A model generated the notes under the pieces. That model did no database searches and had not been told where the DNA came from. It worked only from the letters and a program-made list of their open reading frames with translations. A stretch of 64,000 nucleotides of DNA from Cyanobacterium sp. HL-69 (lineage in GTDB: Bacteria; Cyanobacteriota; Cyanobacteriia; Cyanobacteriales; Cyanobacteriaceae), in contig CP024912.1 in NCBI GenBank assembly GCA_002813895.1, forward strand, positions 2,697,836-2,761,835, read 5' to 3'. Position numbers and translations under genes: made by a program. This document shows, piece by piece, positions 19,428 through 28,669 of this stretch (position 1 is the stretch's first letter; every line of letters begins with the position of its first letter).

Positions 19428-20564
19428 ATGCGTATAGCCTTATTCACCGAAACATTTTTGCCCAAGGTTGACGGTATTGTAACTCGTTTAAAACATACCG
19501 TTGAGCATCTACAAAAACAGGGAAATCAAGTTTTAATCTTCTCCCCAGAAGGTGGTTTAAAAGAATATAAAGGAGCAAAAATTAATGGTATAAAAGGGAT
19601 TCCTTTACCTTTATACCCTGAGTTGAAGTTGGCTATTCCTAACCCTTCTATTCGTTTTGCCTTACAAAGATTTAAACCTGATTTAGTCCATGTGGTAAAT
19701 CCTGCGGTGTTAGGAGTAGGGGGTATATATTACGCAAAAAAATTAAATATTCCTTTGGTTGCTTCATATCATACCCATTTACCGCAATATTTGCACCACT
19801 ACAATGTAGGTGCTTTGGAAGGTTTATTGTGGGAATTATTAAAATTAGCCCATAACCAAGCAAAATTGAATTTATGTACCTCTACAGCCATGGTGGATGA
19901 GTTGGTAAATCACGGCATCGAAAGGGTAGATTTGTGGCAGAGGGGGGTGGATACAGAATCGTTTAACCCTAGTTTAGTGTCTAAAGATATGCGCGATCGC
20001 CTCTCGCAGGGTAATCCTGACGCACCGTTACTTTTATATGTGGGCAGAGTATCAGCCGAAAAACAAATTGATAAAATTAAACCAGTGTTAGAAAGCATCC
20101 CCAATGCAAGGTTGGCTATTGTGGGTAATGGGCCAGCGAGGGCAGAGTTAGAACAGTTTTTTGCGGGTACAAATACCAATTTTGTGGGTTATCTCCATGG
20201 TAAAGAGTTAGGGGAAGCCTATGCCTCAGCAGATGCTTTTATTTTTCCTTCTTCCACGGAAACCCTCGGTTTGGTATTACTTGAAGCCATGGCGGCAGGT
20301 TGTCCTGTGGTGGCGGCCAGAAGGGGTGGCATTCCTGACATTGTCACCGATGGGGTAAATGGTTATATGTTTGAACCTGATGATCCTCAAGGGGCGATCG
20401 CCGCTACCCAAAGATTATTAGCCCAAAAAGACGAAAGAGAAGCATTGAGACAAAATGCTCGTTTAGAAGCAGAAAAATGGGGCTGGGCGGCTGCTACTCG
20501 TCAATTAGAAAACTATTATCAAGGGGTGCTATCTTCTTCTGATAAAGGACTTTTGGCAGCTTAA
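19428..20564 (+). CDS. sqdX: UDP-sulfoquinovose:diacylglycerol sulfoquinovosyltransferase
   Basis: SqdX makes sulfoquinovosyl-diacylglycerol, the sulfolipid of thylakoid membranes. The 378-residue GT-B enzyme (GT4 family) begins RIALFTETFLPKVDGIVTRL, has SYHTHLPQYLHHY in the acceptor domain, LLYVGRVSAEKQID at the start of the donor domain and SSTETLGLVLLEAMAAG, the E-x7-E donor-binding motif. The match to cyanobacterial SqdX is clear along the whole length, but related GT4 enzymes share many features. sqdB, the UDP-sulfoquinovose synthase gene, is not in the window. Confidence 0.9.
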   Translation: MRIALFTETFLPKVDGIVTRLKHTVEHLQKQGNQVLIFSPEGGLKEYKGAKINGIKGIPLPLYPELKLAIPNPSIRFALQRFKPDLVHVVNPAVLGVGGIYYAKKLNIPLVASYHTHLPQYLHHYNVGALEGLLWELLKLAHNQAKLNLCTSTAMVDELVNHGIERVDLWQRGVDTESFNPSLVSKDMRDRLSQGNPDAPLLLYVGRVSAEKQIDKIKPVLESIPNARLAIVGNGPARAELEQFFAGTNTNFVGYLHGKELGEAYASADAFIFPSSTETLGLVLLEAMAAGCPVVAARRGGIPDIVTDGVNGYMFEPDDPQGAIAATQRLLAQKDEREALRQNARLEAEKWGWAAATRQLENYYQGVLSSSDKGLLAA

Positions 20565-20612
20565 CTATAGATATTTCTAGTTCTGTCATTGGATAAGTTA
20601 CTTTTATTTATG

Positions 20613-20662
20613 GGAGGATTTGTATGATTTGTTTGTCAATTTCTATCAAACCTCCTACTTTT
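20613..20662 (+). terminator. Candidate terminator of sqdX
   Basis: GGAGGaTTTG (20613-20622) can pair with CAAACCTCC (20647-20655), followed by TACTTTTT. The loop of about 24 bases is long, so this is a moderate candidate. Confidence 0.4.
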
Positions 20663-20689
20663 TAATACTGTAACCCTTATTGTTTAATA

Positions 20690-21214
20690 TTAACCAGAAG
20701 GGGATGGATAATTATTCACATCATCAAGAGCCGTAGTTACGGGTTGTTTCGTAGCACGAAGAATACTAAGACTACCATCTGTTTCTAAGATTACAGCTTC
20801 AATTTCACTCATCTGACTGATGCCTTGGCTACGAATGGCTGCCCGTACTTCTTCATTGGTTACTCGTTGCGATCGCAATGTACTCTGTCACATTTGTCCT
20901 TGATGAAATAAAAGCGTTGGCTCTGACTTGACTAGCTCTTTTATGGTAGGAAAACGCACAGATAGCCACGTTAGGGAAAATTGAAATGCAATCAATAAAA
21001 ATAAAGCAAGTAAACCCTCAGCAAGAGCGACATCTTTTGATAAGAGAATTGTTGCCAGTGTTGAACCAAGAGCAACTGTTACCACTAAGTCAAAAGCATT
21101 CATCTTCGAGAGTGTACGTTTCCCCGAAAATTGAAGAAAAATTACTAGGGTTGTATAAGCCAAAACTCCAACGATAATGACTCGCCCTAATCCCTGCCAC
21201 GTGTTAAAGAACAT
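20690..21214 (-). pseudogene. DUF421 (YetF-type) membrane protein gene interrupted by an in-frame TGA
   Basis: One reading frame encodes a DUF421 protein: membrane segments and the GKRTLSKMNAFDLVVTVALGS motif in residues 1-85, then a cytosolic YetF-like domain (VTNEEVRAAIRSQGIS, ILETDGSLSIL). A TGA at 20888-20890 follows EPTLLFHQGQM and the same frame resumes with QSTLRSQRV. Family members usually have a Leu here (GQFLHxAMR), so TTA to TGA is a plausible single change. Both halves are otherwise intact, which suggests a recent nonsense mutation, or two peptides if reinitiation occurs at the TTG at 20878. Function of the family is poorly known. Confidence 0.75.
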
Positions 21215-21390
21215 TAAATCTCCTGATGCAAAGTGATTATTTTATCTTGTAGCAGAGTATGTTAGGTTGCACATTGCTCTCTATGGTCGTTATGCTAACA
21301 CAGTCAAATAAAATCTTTATAATCTAATACCCGACAAGAATTCTGCCCATAGTATTCGTAAATCTTTTTTTCTGTGATGCTAAATGGCAG

Positions 21391-21729
21391 CTACAAGATA
21401 AAAGGCTTTTCTTGCCAATCAACAGTCCATCCTTGCTCATTGAGGTATTTTAATAACTTCGTAGTAGTAGGTAAATCCCGGCAAAACCAGTAATCAGTTC
21501 TACTGTTTGGGCTAGTATAAATAATTTGATAATCATAGGCATGACCCAAAGTTTTTAACAGCCCGGGGTATTTATACAACTCTCTTTTAATATCCTTGTC
21601 AGAATAAGTAATAATATCGTTTTTCTGAAAATGATACGGTATTTTAACTAATCTTTTAGGTCGTTCTTTTATCGTGGGAGTAGGAGGAGGACTCTTTTTT
21701 TTGGGAAATTTTGGACGAAAAGAAAACAT
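21391..21729 (-). CDS. Hypothetical protein with a proline/lysine-rich N-terminus
   Basis: A 112-residue protein. The first 30 residues are basic and proline-rich (KFPKKKSPPPTPTIKERPKR); the rest looks folded (YSDKDIKRELYKYPGLLKTLG, TDYWFCRDLPTTTKLLKYL, GWTVDWQEKPF). I do not recognise a family. ATG start at 21729. It is the downstream same-strand neighbour of rpiA, with a hairpin between them. Confidence 0.55.
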   Translation of the reverse strand: MFSFRPKFPKKKSPPPTPTIKERPKRLVKIPYHFQKNDIITYSDKDIKRELYKYPGLLKTLGHAYDYQIIYTSPNSRTDYWFCRDLPTTTKLLKYLNEQGWTVDWQEKPFIL

Positions 21730-21760
21730 TTTATTAACTATTCTTTCACTAACAAGGCAA

Positions 21761-21786
21761 GGGGAAAAAGTCTAAACTTTTCCCCC
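21761..21786 (-). terminator. Hairpin downstream of rpiA
   Basis: GGGGAAAAAG (21761-21770) pairs with CTTTTCCCC (21777-21785) across a six-base loop. On the rpiA strand it follows the gene by about 50 bases but lacks a T-run, so it may be a terminator or an mRNA 3' stabiliser. Confidence 0.45.
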
Positions 21787-21836
21787 CTTAATATTAACAT
21801 CAGTAAATAAATGGGGGAGAAAAGTTAGATCAGATT

Positions 21837-22541
21837 TTAAAATTCTCGGATACTAGGTTTCCCGTCAATAATTTCACCTACCAAAATGATATTCGCTACA
21901 CCCACAAATAATCCATTTTCCAACACTCCAGGAATATTATTAATGGTGGCCTCAAGGGTTGCAGGATCTGATATATCATCAAACTTAACATCAATAACCA
22001 AGTTACCTTGATCCGTCACCACAGGACCTGCTTTTCTAACTCCCATTCTTAGGTCAGGTTTACCTCCTAATTCTTCTAATTTACGCATGACAGGGGTAAC
22101 GGCCATGGGAATAACCTCTACGGGTAAAAGGAAGGTAGAGCCTAGTTTATCAACTAATTTACCGCTATCTACCACCACAATAAACTCTTTGGCAAGACTA
22201 TCAACTACTTTCTCACGGGTATGGGCGGCACCACCACCTTTAATCAGGTTTTTTTGAGGATCAACTTCATCAGCCCCATCAATGGCGATATCGATATGGG
22301 CGATCGCATCTAGGGTAGTTAAAGGAATACCATATTTTTTCGCCAATACTTCTGCCTGAAAAGAAGTAGGAACTCCCACAATATTTTTTAAATCTCCACT
22401 AGCTAACCTTTCACCAATATATTGAATAGCAAAAGCAGTGGTAGAACCGGTACCCAAACCCACAATAGAATCAGATTTTACCCGAGCAGCGGCGGCTTTA
22501 CCCACTTCTTGTTTCATTAAAGTAGCTGGATCTGTTGTCAT
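21837..22541 (-). CDS. rpiA: Ribose-5-phosphate isomerase A
   Basis: RpiA interconverts ribose-5-phosphate and ribulose-5-phosphate, serving the Calvin cycle and the pentose phosphate pathway. The 234-residue protein has the phosphate-binding [12 protein letters not shown], the [10 protein letters not shown] active-site segment (catalytic-region Asp residues) and [13 protein letters not shown]. Length is normal. ATG start at 22541. Confidence 0.97.
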   Translation of the reverse strand: MTTDPATLMKQEVGKAAAARVKSDSIVGLGTGSTTAFAIQYIGERLASGDLKNIVGVPTSFQAEVLAKKYGIPLTTLDAIAHIDIAIDGADEVDPQKNLIKGGGAAHTREKVVDSLAKEFIVVVDSGKLVDKLGSTFLLPVEVIPMAVTPVMRKLEELGGKPDLRMGVRKAGPVVTDQGNLVIDVKFDDISDPATLEATINNIPGVLENGLFVGVANIILVGEIIDGKPSIREF

Positions 22542-22758
22542 AATTATTTCTTAATTTCTGTTTTATTTTAATAGTCAATGCTCAATTATCAGGGATCAAC
22601 CATTCATTAGGCAAATATTTTCTTTATGGATAAAATCTGGCAGCAATATCACACATTTATCTAAAAGACTTGGTGCAAAATCCACACCTTAACTTTAAAT
22701 TTATCTTAATGACCCTGTGTTAAATTGAGACTATATAGTTAGTGAAATGGAGCAATTT

Positions 22759-23718
22759 ATGCCTTTTACCATTGATTCAGCCAGAAACATTTTTCCCAAC
22801 ACCCTTTCCGCCGATGCAGTTCCTGCAACTGTGGCCAGATTTACCCAATTAAATGCAGAAGATCAACTTGCTTTGATTTGGTTTGCATATTTAGAAATGG
22901 GGAAAACCATTACCATTGCTGCGCCTGGAGCCGCTAGTATGGTGTTGGCAGAGTCCACCCTTGAAGAAATCAAAAAAATGAGTTTTCAAGAACAATCTCA
23001 GGCAATGTGTGACTTAGCCAACCGTGCGGATACTCCTTTGTGTCGTACCTATGGAGGATGGTCTGCTAATATTAAATTAGGTTTTTGGTATCAGTTAGGT
23101 AAATTTATGGAAGAAGGTATCGTTGCACCTATTCCTGAAGGTTATAAGTTATCTGCTAATGCTAATTCGGTTTTAAATACTATTAAAGGTTTAGAATCTG
23201 GTCAACAGATTACTGTTTTACGTAATGCCGTGGTTGATATGGGTTATGATGTCAGTAAGCTCGAAAACTATACTCCTGTATCTGAGCCTGTTGCCCCTCC
23301 CAAGGATATGAACCAAAGAACAAACGTATCCATTGAGGGTGTTACTAACAAAACAGTCCTTGATTACATGGATAATCTCAATGCCAATGATTTTGAGACT
23401 TTAATTACATTATTTACTGCTGACGGAGCGCTTCAACCTCCTTTTAAACGTCCTATCGTAGGTAAAGACAATATTTTCCGTTTCTTCAAAGAAGAGTGTC
23501 AAAACCTCAAGCTAATTCCTGAAAGAGGTATTACTGAACCTGCAGACGATGGATATACTCAAATTAAGGTTACTGGTAAGGTACAAACTCCTTGGTTTGG
23601 TGGTAACGTGGGAATGAACATCGCTTGGCGTTTCCTTCTCAATCCTGATGGCAAAATATTCTTCGTTGCGATCGATTTACTCGCTTCTCCTAAAGAGTTA
23701 TTAAATTTAATTCGTTAA
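22759..23718 (+). CDS. ocp: Orange carotenoid protein (OCP1-type)
   Basis: OCP is the blue-light photosensor that binds a keto-carotenoid and quenches excitation in the phycobilisome. The 319 residues contain the helical carotenoid-binding N-domain, a linker of about 25 residues, and an NTF2-like C-domain. Key residues are present: Tyr44 and Trp110 in the N-domain, Arg155 (VLRNAV) for the interdomain salt bridge, and Tyr203 and Trp290, equivalent to Tyr201/Trp288 of the Synechocystis protein. The shift of two reflects a linker two residues longer. I start at the ATG at 22759, preceded by GGAG six bases upstream, not the ATG at 22747 that lies on that Shine-Dalgarno sequence. No fluorescence recovery protein gene follows. 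Confidence 0.96.
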   Translation: MPFTIDSARNIFPNTLSADAVPATVARFTQLNAEDQLALIWFAYLEMGKTITIAAPGAASMVLAESTLEEIKKMSFQEQSQAMCDLANRADTPLCRTYGGWSANIKLGFWYQLGKFMEEGIVAPIPEGYKLSANANSVLNTIKGLESGQQITVLRNAVVDMGYDVSKLENYTPVSEPVAPPKDMNQRTNVSIEGVTNKTVLDYMDNLNANDFETLITLFTADGALQPPFKRPIVGKDNIFRFFKEECQNLKLIPERGITEPADDGYTQIKVTGKVQTPWFGGNVGMNIAWRFLLNPDGKIFFVAIDLLASPKELLNLIR

Positions 23719-23744
23719 TTTTTTCTAAGGTTTAATTAGTTGAT

Positions 23745-23780
23745 AAAAGAGTTTTCTATTAGGTGGGAAACTCTTTTTTT
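23745..23780 (+). terminator. Rho-independent terminator of ocp
   Basis: AAAGAGTTTTC (23746-23756) pairs with GGGAAACTCTTT over about 11 bp across a short loop, ending in a run of T (23774-23780). This is a well-formed intrinsic terminator 27 bases after the ocp stop. Confidence 0.8.
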
Positions 23781-23828
23781 CGTTTGACTTAATTTCTCAA
23801 ATATAATCCATTTTGTAGTAACAAAAAT

Positions 23829-24398
23829 TTAAACAATACCATCATAAATATCTTTCAAAATAAGCTCTACAGGCACTGAGTTTAAGTTTAATTTATCATC
23901 AATATTTTCAAGGATTGTTAGTGACCATTGTTGATTATTATTTTTGCTATAACTCATTACCAAGGGTTTTTCTGGATCAATTAAAATATATTCTTGAAGA
24001 GAATTTAAACTACGATAATATTCAAATTTACGACCTAAATCATAGTCTCTGGTGGATTTAGATAAAACCTCGATGATAATAATGGGATTGGTTACAGTGG
24101 TTTTATTTTCTCCATGGTATTCTGGGTTTTCGGCTATCACCATCACATCAGGATAGGTAAACATTTTGTGTTGGGCTATCCATAAACGTACATTTTCTGT
24201 ATATATTTTTCCTTTCAGTTTCCGTAACGATGGTTTGAGTATGACACACAGATTTGTGATAATTTCATTATGATTTGTCGTGCCTCCTGCCATTTCTAGT
24301 ATTTCTCCATCTATATATTCATGCCTAATTTCGGCTTGGCTTTCTAATTCTAAATATTCCTCGATGGTGTATTGCTGTTTGGTGAGTTGGGCAACCAT
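23829..24398 (-). CDS. Uma2 family (DUF820) PD-(D/E)XK nuclease-fold protein
   Basis: A 189-residue Uma2-type protein: YTIEEYLELE, RHEYIDGEILEMAGGTTNHN, the acidic YPDVMVIAE and IIIEVLSKSTRDYD, then KFEYYRSLNSLQEYILIDPE. These supply the Asp...Glu-x-Leu pattern of the restriction-like fold. Uma2 genes are heavily expanded in cyanobacteria; their in vivo role is unclear and some may come from mobile elements. A second member is at 58328-58948. It is convergent with ocp. Confidence 0.9.
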   Translation of the reverse strand: MVAQLTKQQYTIEEYLELESQAEIRHEYIDGEILEMAGGTTNHNEIITNLCVILKPSLRKLKGKIYTENVRLWIAQHKMFTYPDVMVIAENPEYHGENKTTVTNPIIIIEVLSKSTRDYDLGRKFEYYRSLNSLQEYILIDPEKPLVMSYSKNNNQQWSLTILENIDDKLNLNSVPVELILKDIYDGIV

Positions 24399-24593
24399 AC
24401 TTATATTCTCCCTTGTCTCTTTTATCGATTATAAGCTGATTTTAGATATGATTTCTCATTTCGGCAGGGAACAGGCAACGGTAATAATATTTTGACGTCT
24501 CAATTTTTAATGTCATTCAATTATATTTCATACCATGATTAAGCAATGCCTTATAAAGTGGTAAGGGTGAGCAATGCCCACCCCCATAATTTA

Positions 24594-26678
24594 TTAATTA
24601 GCTGTTGCTAGTAGTCCACTATGTCTTAATAATGCTTCGGTTTGGGGTTCTCTTCCTCGGAATTGTTTAAATACTTCCATGGGAGATAAACTACCGCCTA
24701 ATCCTAGTACAGTATCACGGAAACGTTTACCGATAAGGGCGATCGCACTTTCATTCTCTAAATCAACCTCCTCAAAAGCCGAAAAAGCATCAGCACTAAG
24801 CACCTCAGCCCACTTATAACTGTAATAACCAGCAGCATAACCCCCTGCAAAAATATGTCCAAAAGCACATAAAAATTTATCTTCGGGTAAAGGAGACATC
24901 ACCATGGTTTTTTGAGCTAACTTCCGTGACACATCATGGGGTGAAACCTCATCCCTAGGAGTATAACGGGCGTGTAACTCCAAGTCCAACAAACTAAAAT
25001 GTAACTGTCTTAACATCCCCGTGGCGCTCATATAATTCTTAGAAGCCACCAACTTCTCATAATAATGAGTCGGTAAAGTCTCCCCAGTCTCATAGTGTTT
25101 CGCCATGCCAAACAAAGTGCTTTTTTCCAAACACCAATTTTCCATAAACTGACTAGGTAACTCCACCGCATCCCATTCCACATTATTGATGCCCGAAGCC
25201 CCGATATAGTCAATTTTAGTTAACATATGCTGTAAACCATGCCCAAACTCATGGAAAAGAGTTTCCACCTCCCCAAAAGTCATCAAACTAGGCTTACCAT
25301 CCACAGGGGGAGACTGATTACAAGTAAGATAAGCCACAGGTAAACGGGTAGTTACCACCCCATTTTCCTCAATTCTTGTCCTACCAACACAATCATCCAT
25401 CCAGGCACCCCCTCTTTTTTCCGCAGGGCGCGAATAGGCATCAAGGTAAAAATAAGCCATGGTTTCGTTACTCTCATCCGCCACCTGAAAATATTTCACA
25501 TCTTCATGCCACACAGGTGCCACACCATCCGCAGGGGTAATTGTCACCCCAAAAATCTTTTTGGCTAAACCAAACAAACCATCCAACACCCTCTCAAGGG
25601 AAAAATAAGGGCGTAACTCTTCCTCAGTAAAATTAAACTTAAACTCCCTTTGTTTTTCAGCCCAGAAACTCACATCCCAAGGCTTCAAATCCTCAGTTTT
25701 CGCAAAAGCCTTTAACTCCTGCAACTCCTCTTTTGCCACATCATAACTAACCACCCTCAACTCCTCTAAGAGTTTCTCCACTGCTTCCACACTGTCAGCC
25801 ATCTTACGGGCGAGACTAACTTCTGCGTAGTTATCGTAACCTAAAATATCTGCTTGTTCTTGTCTGAGGGTTAAAATCTTGTTAATCAAAGGATTATTAT
25901 CCGTATCTCCCTCACTAGCACGGGTAACAAAAGCACGGTAAACCTTTTCCCTTAAATCTCTGCGGGTACTAAATTTAAGGAAAGGAGCAAAACTAGGATA
26001 ATCTAAAGTTATGATCCAAGGGCCTTTTTCAGCAGTGGCTTCTTCTTCTCCTTCCATTCTTGCGGTTTGGGCACCTAAACTCAATAAACTAGCGGGTAAA
26101 CCGTCTACGTCTTCGGGGGTTGTTAATTTTAACTGAAAAGCCTTGGTGGAATCTAAGACATTATTGGAGAATTTTGTGGATAACTCTGCTAGTTGTAACT
26201 GAATTTCATTGAAACGCTCTTTTTTTTCACCCTCAAGGGCAACCCCAGACAATTCCGCTTCTTTGATAGCAGACTCAATAATTCTCTTTTGGGCAGATTC
26301 TAATTTATCCCAATCATCACTGGCTTGGATTTTGATAAAACCTTCATAGATAGGCTTACTCTGACTTAATCTACTGGCAAACTGTACTAATTTTGGTTGT
26401 ACCGTTTCGTAAGCGGTGCGCAACTCAGGGCTGTTTTTTACTCCCATCAAATGCCCGATAATACCCCAACTCCAGCGCAGTCTTTCTTCTATGTCGTTAA
26501 GGGGGTTTACTAATGCTTCCCATGTAGGGGTTATATTTTCTTCTAGCTTAGTTAATTCAGTCTCTAACTCTGTTAGTAATTCTTCTATGCCTGACACGAT
26601 ATGCTCAGGTTTGATGTCTGCAAAGGGGGGTAATCCTTTGCCAATTAGGAGGGGATTTTTTACCGCTGTTGTGGTCAT
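24594..26678 (-). CDS. prlC: M3-family oligopeptidase (oligopeptidase A-like)
   Basis: A 694-residue zinc metallopeptidase that degrades short peptides in the cytoplasm. The zinc motif HEFGH is near residue 477 (ETLFHEFGHGLQHML) with the third ligand Glu in NNVEWDAVELPSQFMENW. The N-terminal half is helical, with FADIKPEHI as in oligopeptidase A and PrlC. Length is typical. The gene symbol follows the enterobacterial name and is a family-level assignment. ATG start at 26678. Confidence 0.93.
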   Translation of the reverse strand: MTTTAVKNPLLIGKGLPPFADIKPEHIVSGIEELLTELETELTKLEENITPTWEALVNPLNDIEERLRWSWGIIGHLMGVKNSPELRTAYETVQPKLVQFASRLSQSKPIYEGFIKIQASDDWDKLESAQKRIIESAIKEAELSGVALEGEKKERFNEIQLQLAELSTKFSNNVLDSTKAFQLKLTTPEDVDGLPASLLSLGAQTARMEGEEEATAEKGPWIITLDYPSFAPFLKFSTRRDLREKVYRAFVTRASEGDTDNNPLINKILTLRQEQADILGYDNYAEVSLARKMADSVEAVEKLLEELRVVSYDVAKEELQELKAFAKTEDLKPWDVSFWAEKQREFKFNFTEEELRPYFSLERVLDGLFGLAKKIFGVTITPADGVAPVWHEDVKYFQVADESNETMAYFYLDAYSRPAEKRGGAWMDDCVGRTRIEENGVVTTRLPVAYLTCNQSPPVDGKPSLMTFGEVETLFHEFGHGLQHMLTKIDYIGASGINNVEWDAVELPSQFMENWCLEKSTLFGMAKHYETGETLPTHYYEKLVASKNYMSATGMLRQLHFSLLDLELHARYTPRDEVSPHDVSRKLAQKTMVMSPLPEDKFLCAFGHIFAGGYAAGYYSYKWAEVLSADAFSAFEEVDLENESAIALIGKRFRDTVLGLGGSLSPMEVFKQFRGREPQTEALLRHSGLLATAN

Positions 26679-26814
26679 ATTTTAATTTCTCTTAATATCT
26701 CTTTACATTCAATATTAAGAGATTTGGGGGTTTGTTTGGGTGTAGATTGCCCTACACAATTTGAAAATCAAAAGTTATTATATATAAAATTTAATAGCAA
26801 TAAAATATATTGAT

Positions 26815-27447
26815 ATGAAAGAAAATTTTAAAGATTCAGAAATTAAGCATTTTATTAAACTGAAAAAGAAGTATAAGGCACAAGCCCATAAAAGTGAGTC
26901 ACTATCTAGCCCTCTGTATCCCATTCTTATAAAAATTGATTCAGACGAAAAACTCACGAGAAAAAATCATCATCAAAATACTACTGATGTTGAGGCAATT
27001 GATGAGATTCAATGGCTAGAGGATCATAGGTTATATGAAACTTTAGTGATTTATTACGAAAAGCTATATGAAAAGACCAAAAAGACTTGGATTATCACAC
27101 AAATATGTGGATGTTTGCGAAAGCTCGGAAATCCTGAAGAAGTTCTTAAATTAACTGATGAGTTCTTAAAGAAAAAAGTCTATGCTGATGCACGGGTAAA
27201 AAGTGCTATTTTAACGACAAGAGGGGGAGCATTTCTTGATTTAGGCAATTTATCAATGGCTGAACAGTGTGGATTAGAGGCTATGAAGCTATATGAAAGT
27301 TATCAAGCGCATTTTTTCTTAAGCAATGTATATGCCAAAAAAAAAAGTGAACAGGATAAAAGTGAGGAAAATTTTATTAAAAGTGAAGAACATTTTAAAC
27401 GTGGAACGGAGATAAAAGATCGGATTGATCGGAGAAGAAAGAAATAG
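26815..27447 (+). CDS. TPR-like hypothetical protein
   Basis: A 210-residue, very lysine-rich soluble protein. Residues about 70-190 look like degenerate tetratricopeptide repeats (LYETLVIYYEKLYEKTKKTW; NPEEVLKLTDEFLKKK; GAFLDLGNLSMAEQCGLEAMKLYESYQAHFFLSNVYAKK). The first 65 residues are charged and probably disordered. I recognise no orthologue. The high AT content and lack of an internal HIP1 site differ from the flanking genes and may point to acquisition or fast evolution. It is divergent from the M3 peptidase gene. Confidence 0.6.
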   Translation: MKENFKDSEIKHFIKLKKKYKAQAHKSESLSSPLYPILIKIDSDEKLTRKNHHQNTTDVEAIDEIQWLEDHRLYETLVIYYEKLYEKTKKTWIITQICGCLRKLGNPEEVLKLTDEFLKKKVYADARVKSAILTTRGGAFLDLGNLSMAEQCGLEAMKLYESYQAHFFLSNVYAKKKSEQDKSEENFIKSEEHFKRGTEIKDRIDRRRKK

Positions 27448-27492
27448 CGCAAAAATCAAGATGAGCAATCTTAATCAAGATTCTTAGATTTA

Positions 27493-27509
27493 GGTGGGCA
27501 ATGCCCACC
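27493..27509. repeat. Hairpin repeat GGTGGGC-AAT-GCCCACC
   Basis: A perfect 7-bp stem with an AAT loop between two convergent genes. A related sequence (GTGAGCAATGCCCAC) lies at 24569-24583, after the M3 peptidase gene, so it is a dispersed element. It may also end transcripts. Confidence 0.5.
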
Positions 27510-27515
27510 CTACAT

Positions 27516-28502
27516 TTACTTAACAAACAAAGGCATTACTTCGGCAGCGGTAAGTAAGCCATTGATGCCTTTTTCTCTCAGTTTTGCTCCTGCTTTGAGA
27601 TAGCCGAAGGCTGGGCCACAGACGTTGGCTGCCATGCTAGTTTCATCCCCAAGGGTGAAGGTATGGGCGGAGATTTTGCCCTCGAAGGTGCGCCCTGTAA
27701 TTTTTACATTGGTGCTGATGGGTTTTTTGGGGTTACGGGTATCGACAACACCCCCTACAGATACCTGGGTGCGATCGCATATACCCGCTAGTTCTAACAT
27801 AATATCATCGGCGTGTTCCATGTTTTCGAGGGTTAAAATACCGTTGGTTTTATCCAAAAATGCTTCTACCTCCGCATCAGTCATGGCGTTGGCTTTATCT
27901 ACGTCAAACCCTGGCATATGGGCAATATCTTCACGGATAGTGGCACGGTAGGCCTCCCAATTAGCAATGCCCACTCCAAAGGTAATTTTAACATTATGAA
28001 TTTCGGCAAAACTTTGGGCAGCAACGGCGGCGGCGGCGGTTAATAATCCGGGGGTGGCACCACAGCCAGTAAGATAGGTAATACCAGCTTTTTGCAGGTC
28101 GTCTTTTAGGGTTAATAACTGTTCTACGGCACTGGTACGTTTGAGGGCATCTACCAATACTCCTTGCCAACCAGATTTAATAAATTGACGGGTAACGTCT
28201 GCCATGAAGGTATTGGGCAAGTTGGGCAAAGCGAGGAAATAACCATCTACATCGGCTTTATTAATCAATTCTTCGATGCTGTTATCACTAATTACCCCAC
28301 CTTCTGCGTATCCCGTAGAGCCTTTTTCGTGGTAGGTGTGAATTAATTGATCAATATCTAACCCTGAGTTATTGTAAGCGTATCCGTGGCGATCGGCAAC
28401 CGCTACTAATTGCATCTCGGATTTAGGCTGTAAAATTCTTCCAGCAGCTTGTCCTAAACCACCAAAACCTAATAAACCTATTCTAATCTTTTTATTACTC
28501 AT
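27516..28502 (-). CDS. Saccharopine-dehydrogenase-like oxidoreductase
   Basis: A 328-residue NAD(P)-binding protein. The Rossmann motif is near the start ([19 protein letters not shown]), followed by LVAVADRHG, then [11 protein letters not shown] and [21 protein letters not shown]. It matches a cyanobacterial family usually named saccharopine dehydrogenase-like; saccharopine metabolism itself is not expected in cyanobacteria, so the substrate is unknown. ATG start at 28502. It is divergent from the GH116 gene. Confidence 0.82.
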   Translation of the reverse strand: MSNKKIRIGLLGFGGLGQAAGRILQPKSEMQLVAVADRHGYAYNNSGLDIDQLIHTYHEKGSTGYAEGGVISDNSIEELINKADVDGYFLALPNLPNTFMADVTRQFIKSGWQGVLVDALKRTSAVEQLLTLKDDLQKAGITYLTGCGATPGLLTAAAAVAAQSFAEIHNVKITFGVGIANWEAYRATIREDIAHMPGFDVDKANAMTDAEVEAFLDKTNGILTLENMEHADDIMLELAGICDRTQVSVGGVVDTRNPKKPISTNVKITGRTFEGKISAHTFTLGDETSMAANVCGPAFGYLKAGAKLREKGINGLLTAAEVMPLFVK

Positions 28503-28669
28503 AAAATCTTTACTTTACACAGTCAACCTTTAATCATAATATTTTCTGGGTCATTTTTATGTTGTTAGGGTATCTTGCCCCAAAAAACAGACTTAAACGG
28601 CAAAATTGTTGTGAAAAGTTCAACCCCTAACCTTAAAATGATAAAACGGTAAACTATCAATCACTAACT

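Noticed and set aside
20888-20890. Selenocysteine at the in-frame TGA of the DUF421 gene
   Set aside because: No SECIS-like hairpin follows, no selenoprotein genes are seen, and relatives carry Leu at this site; a nonsense mutation is simpler.
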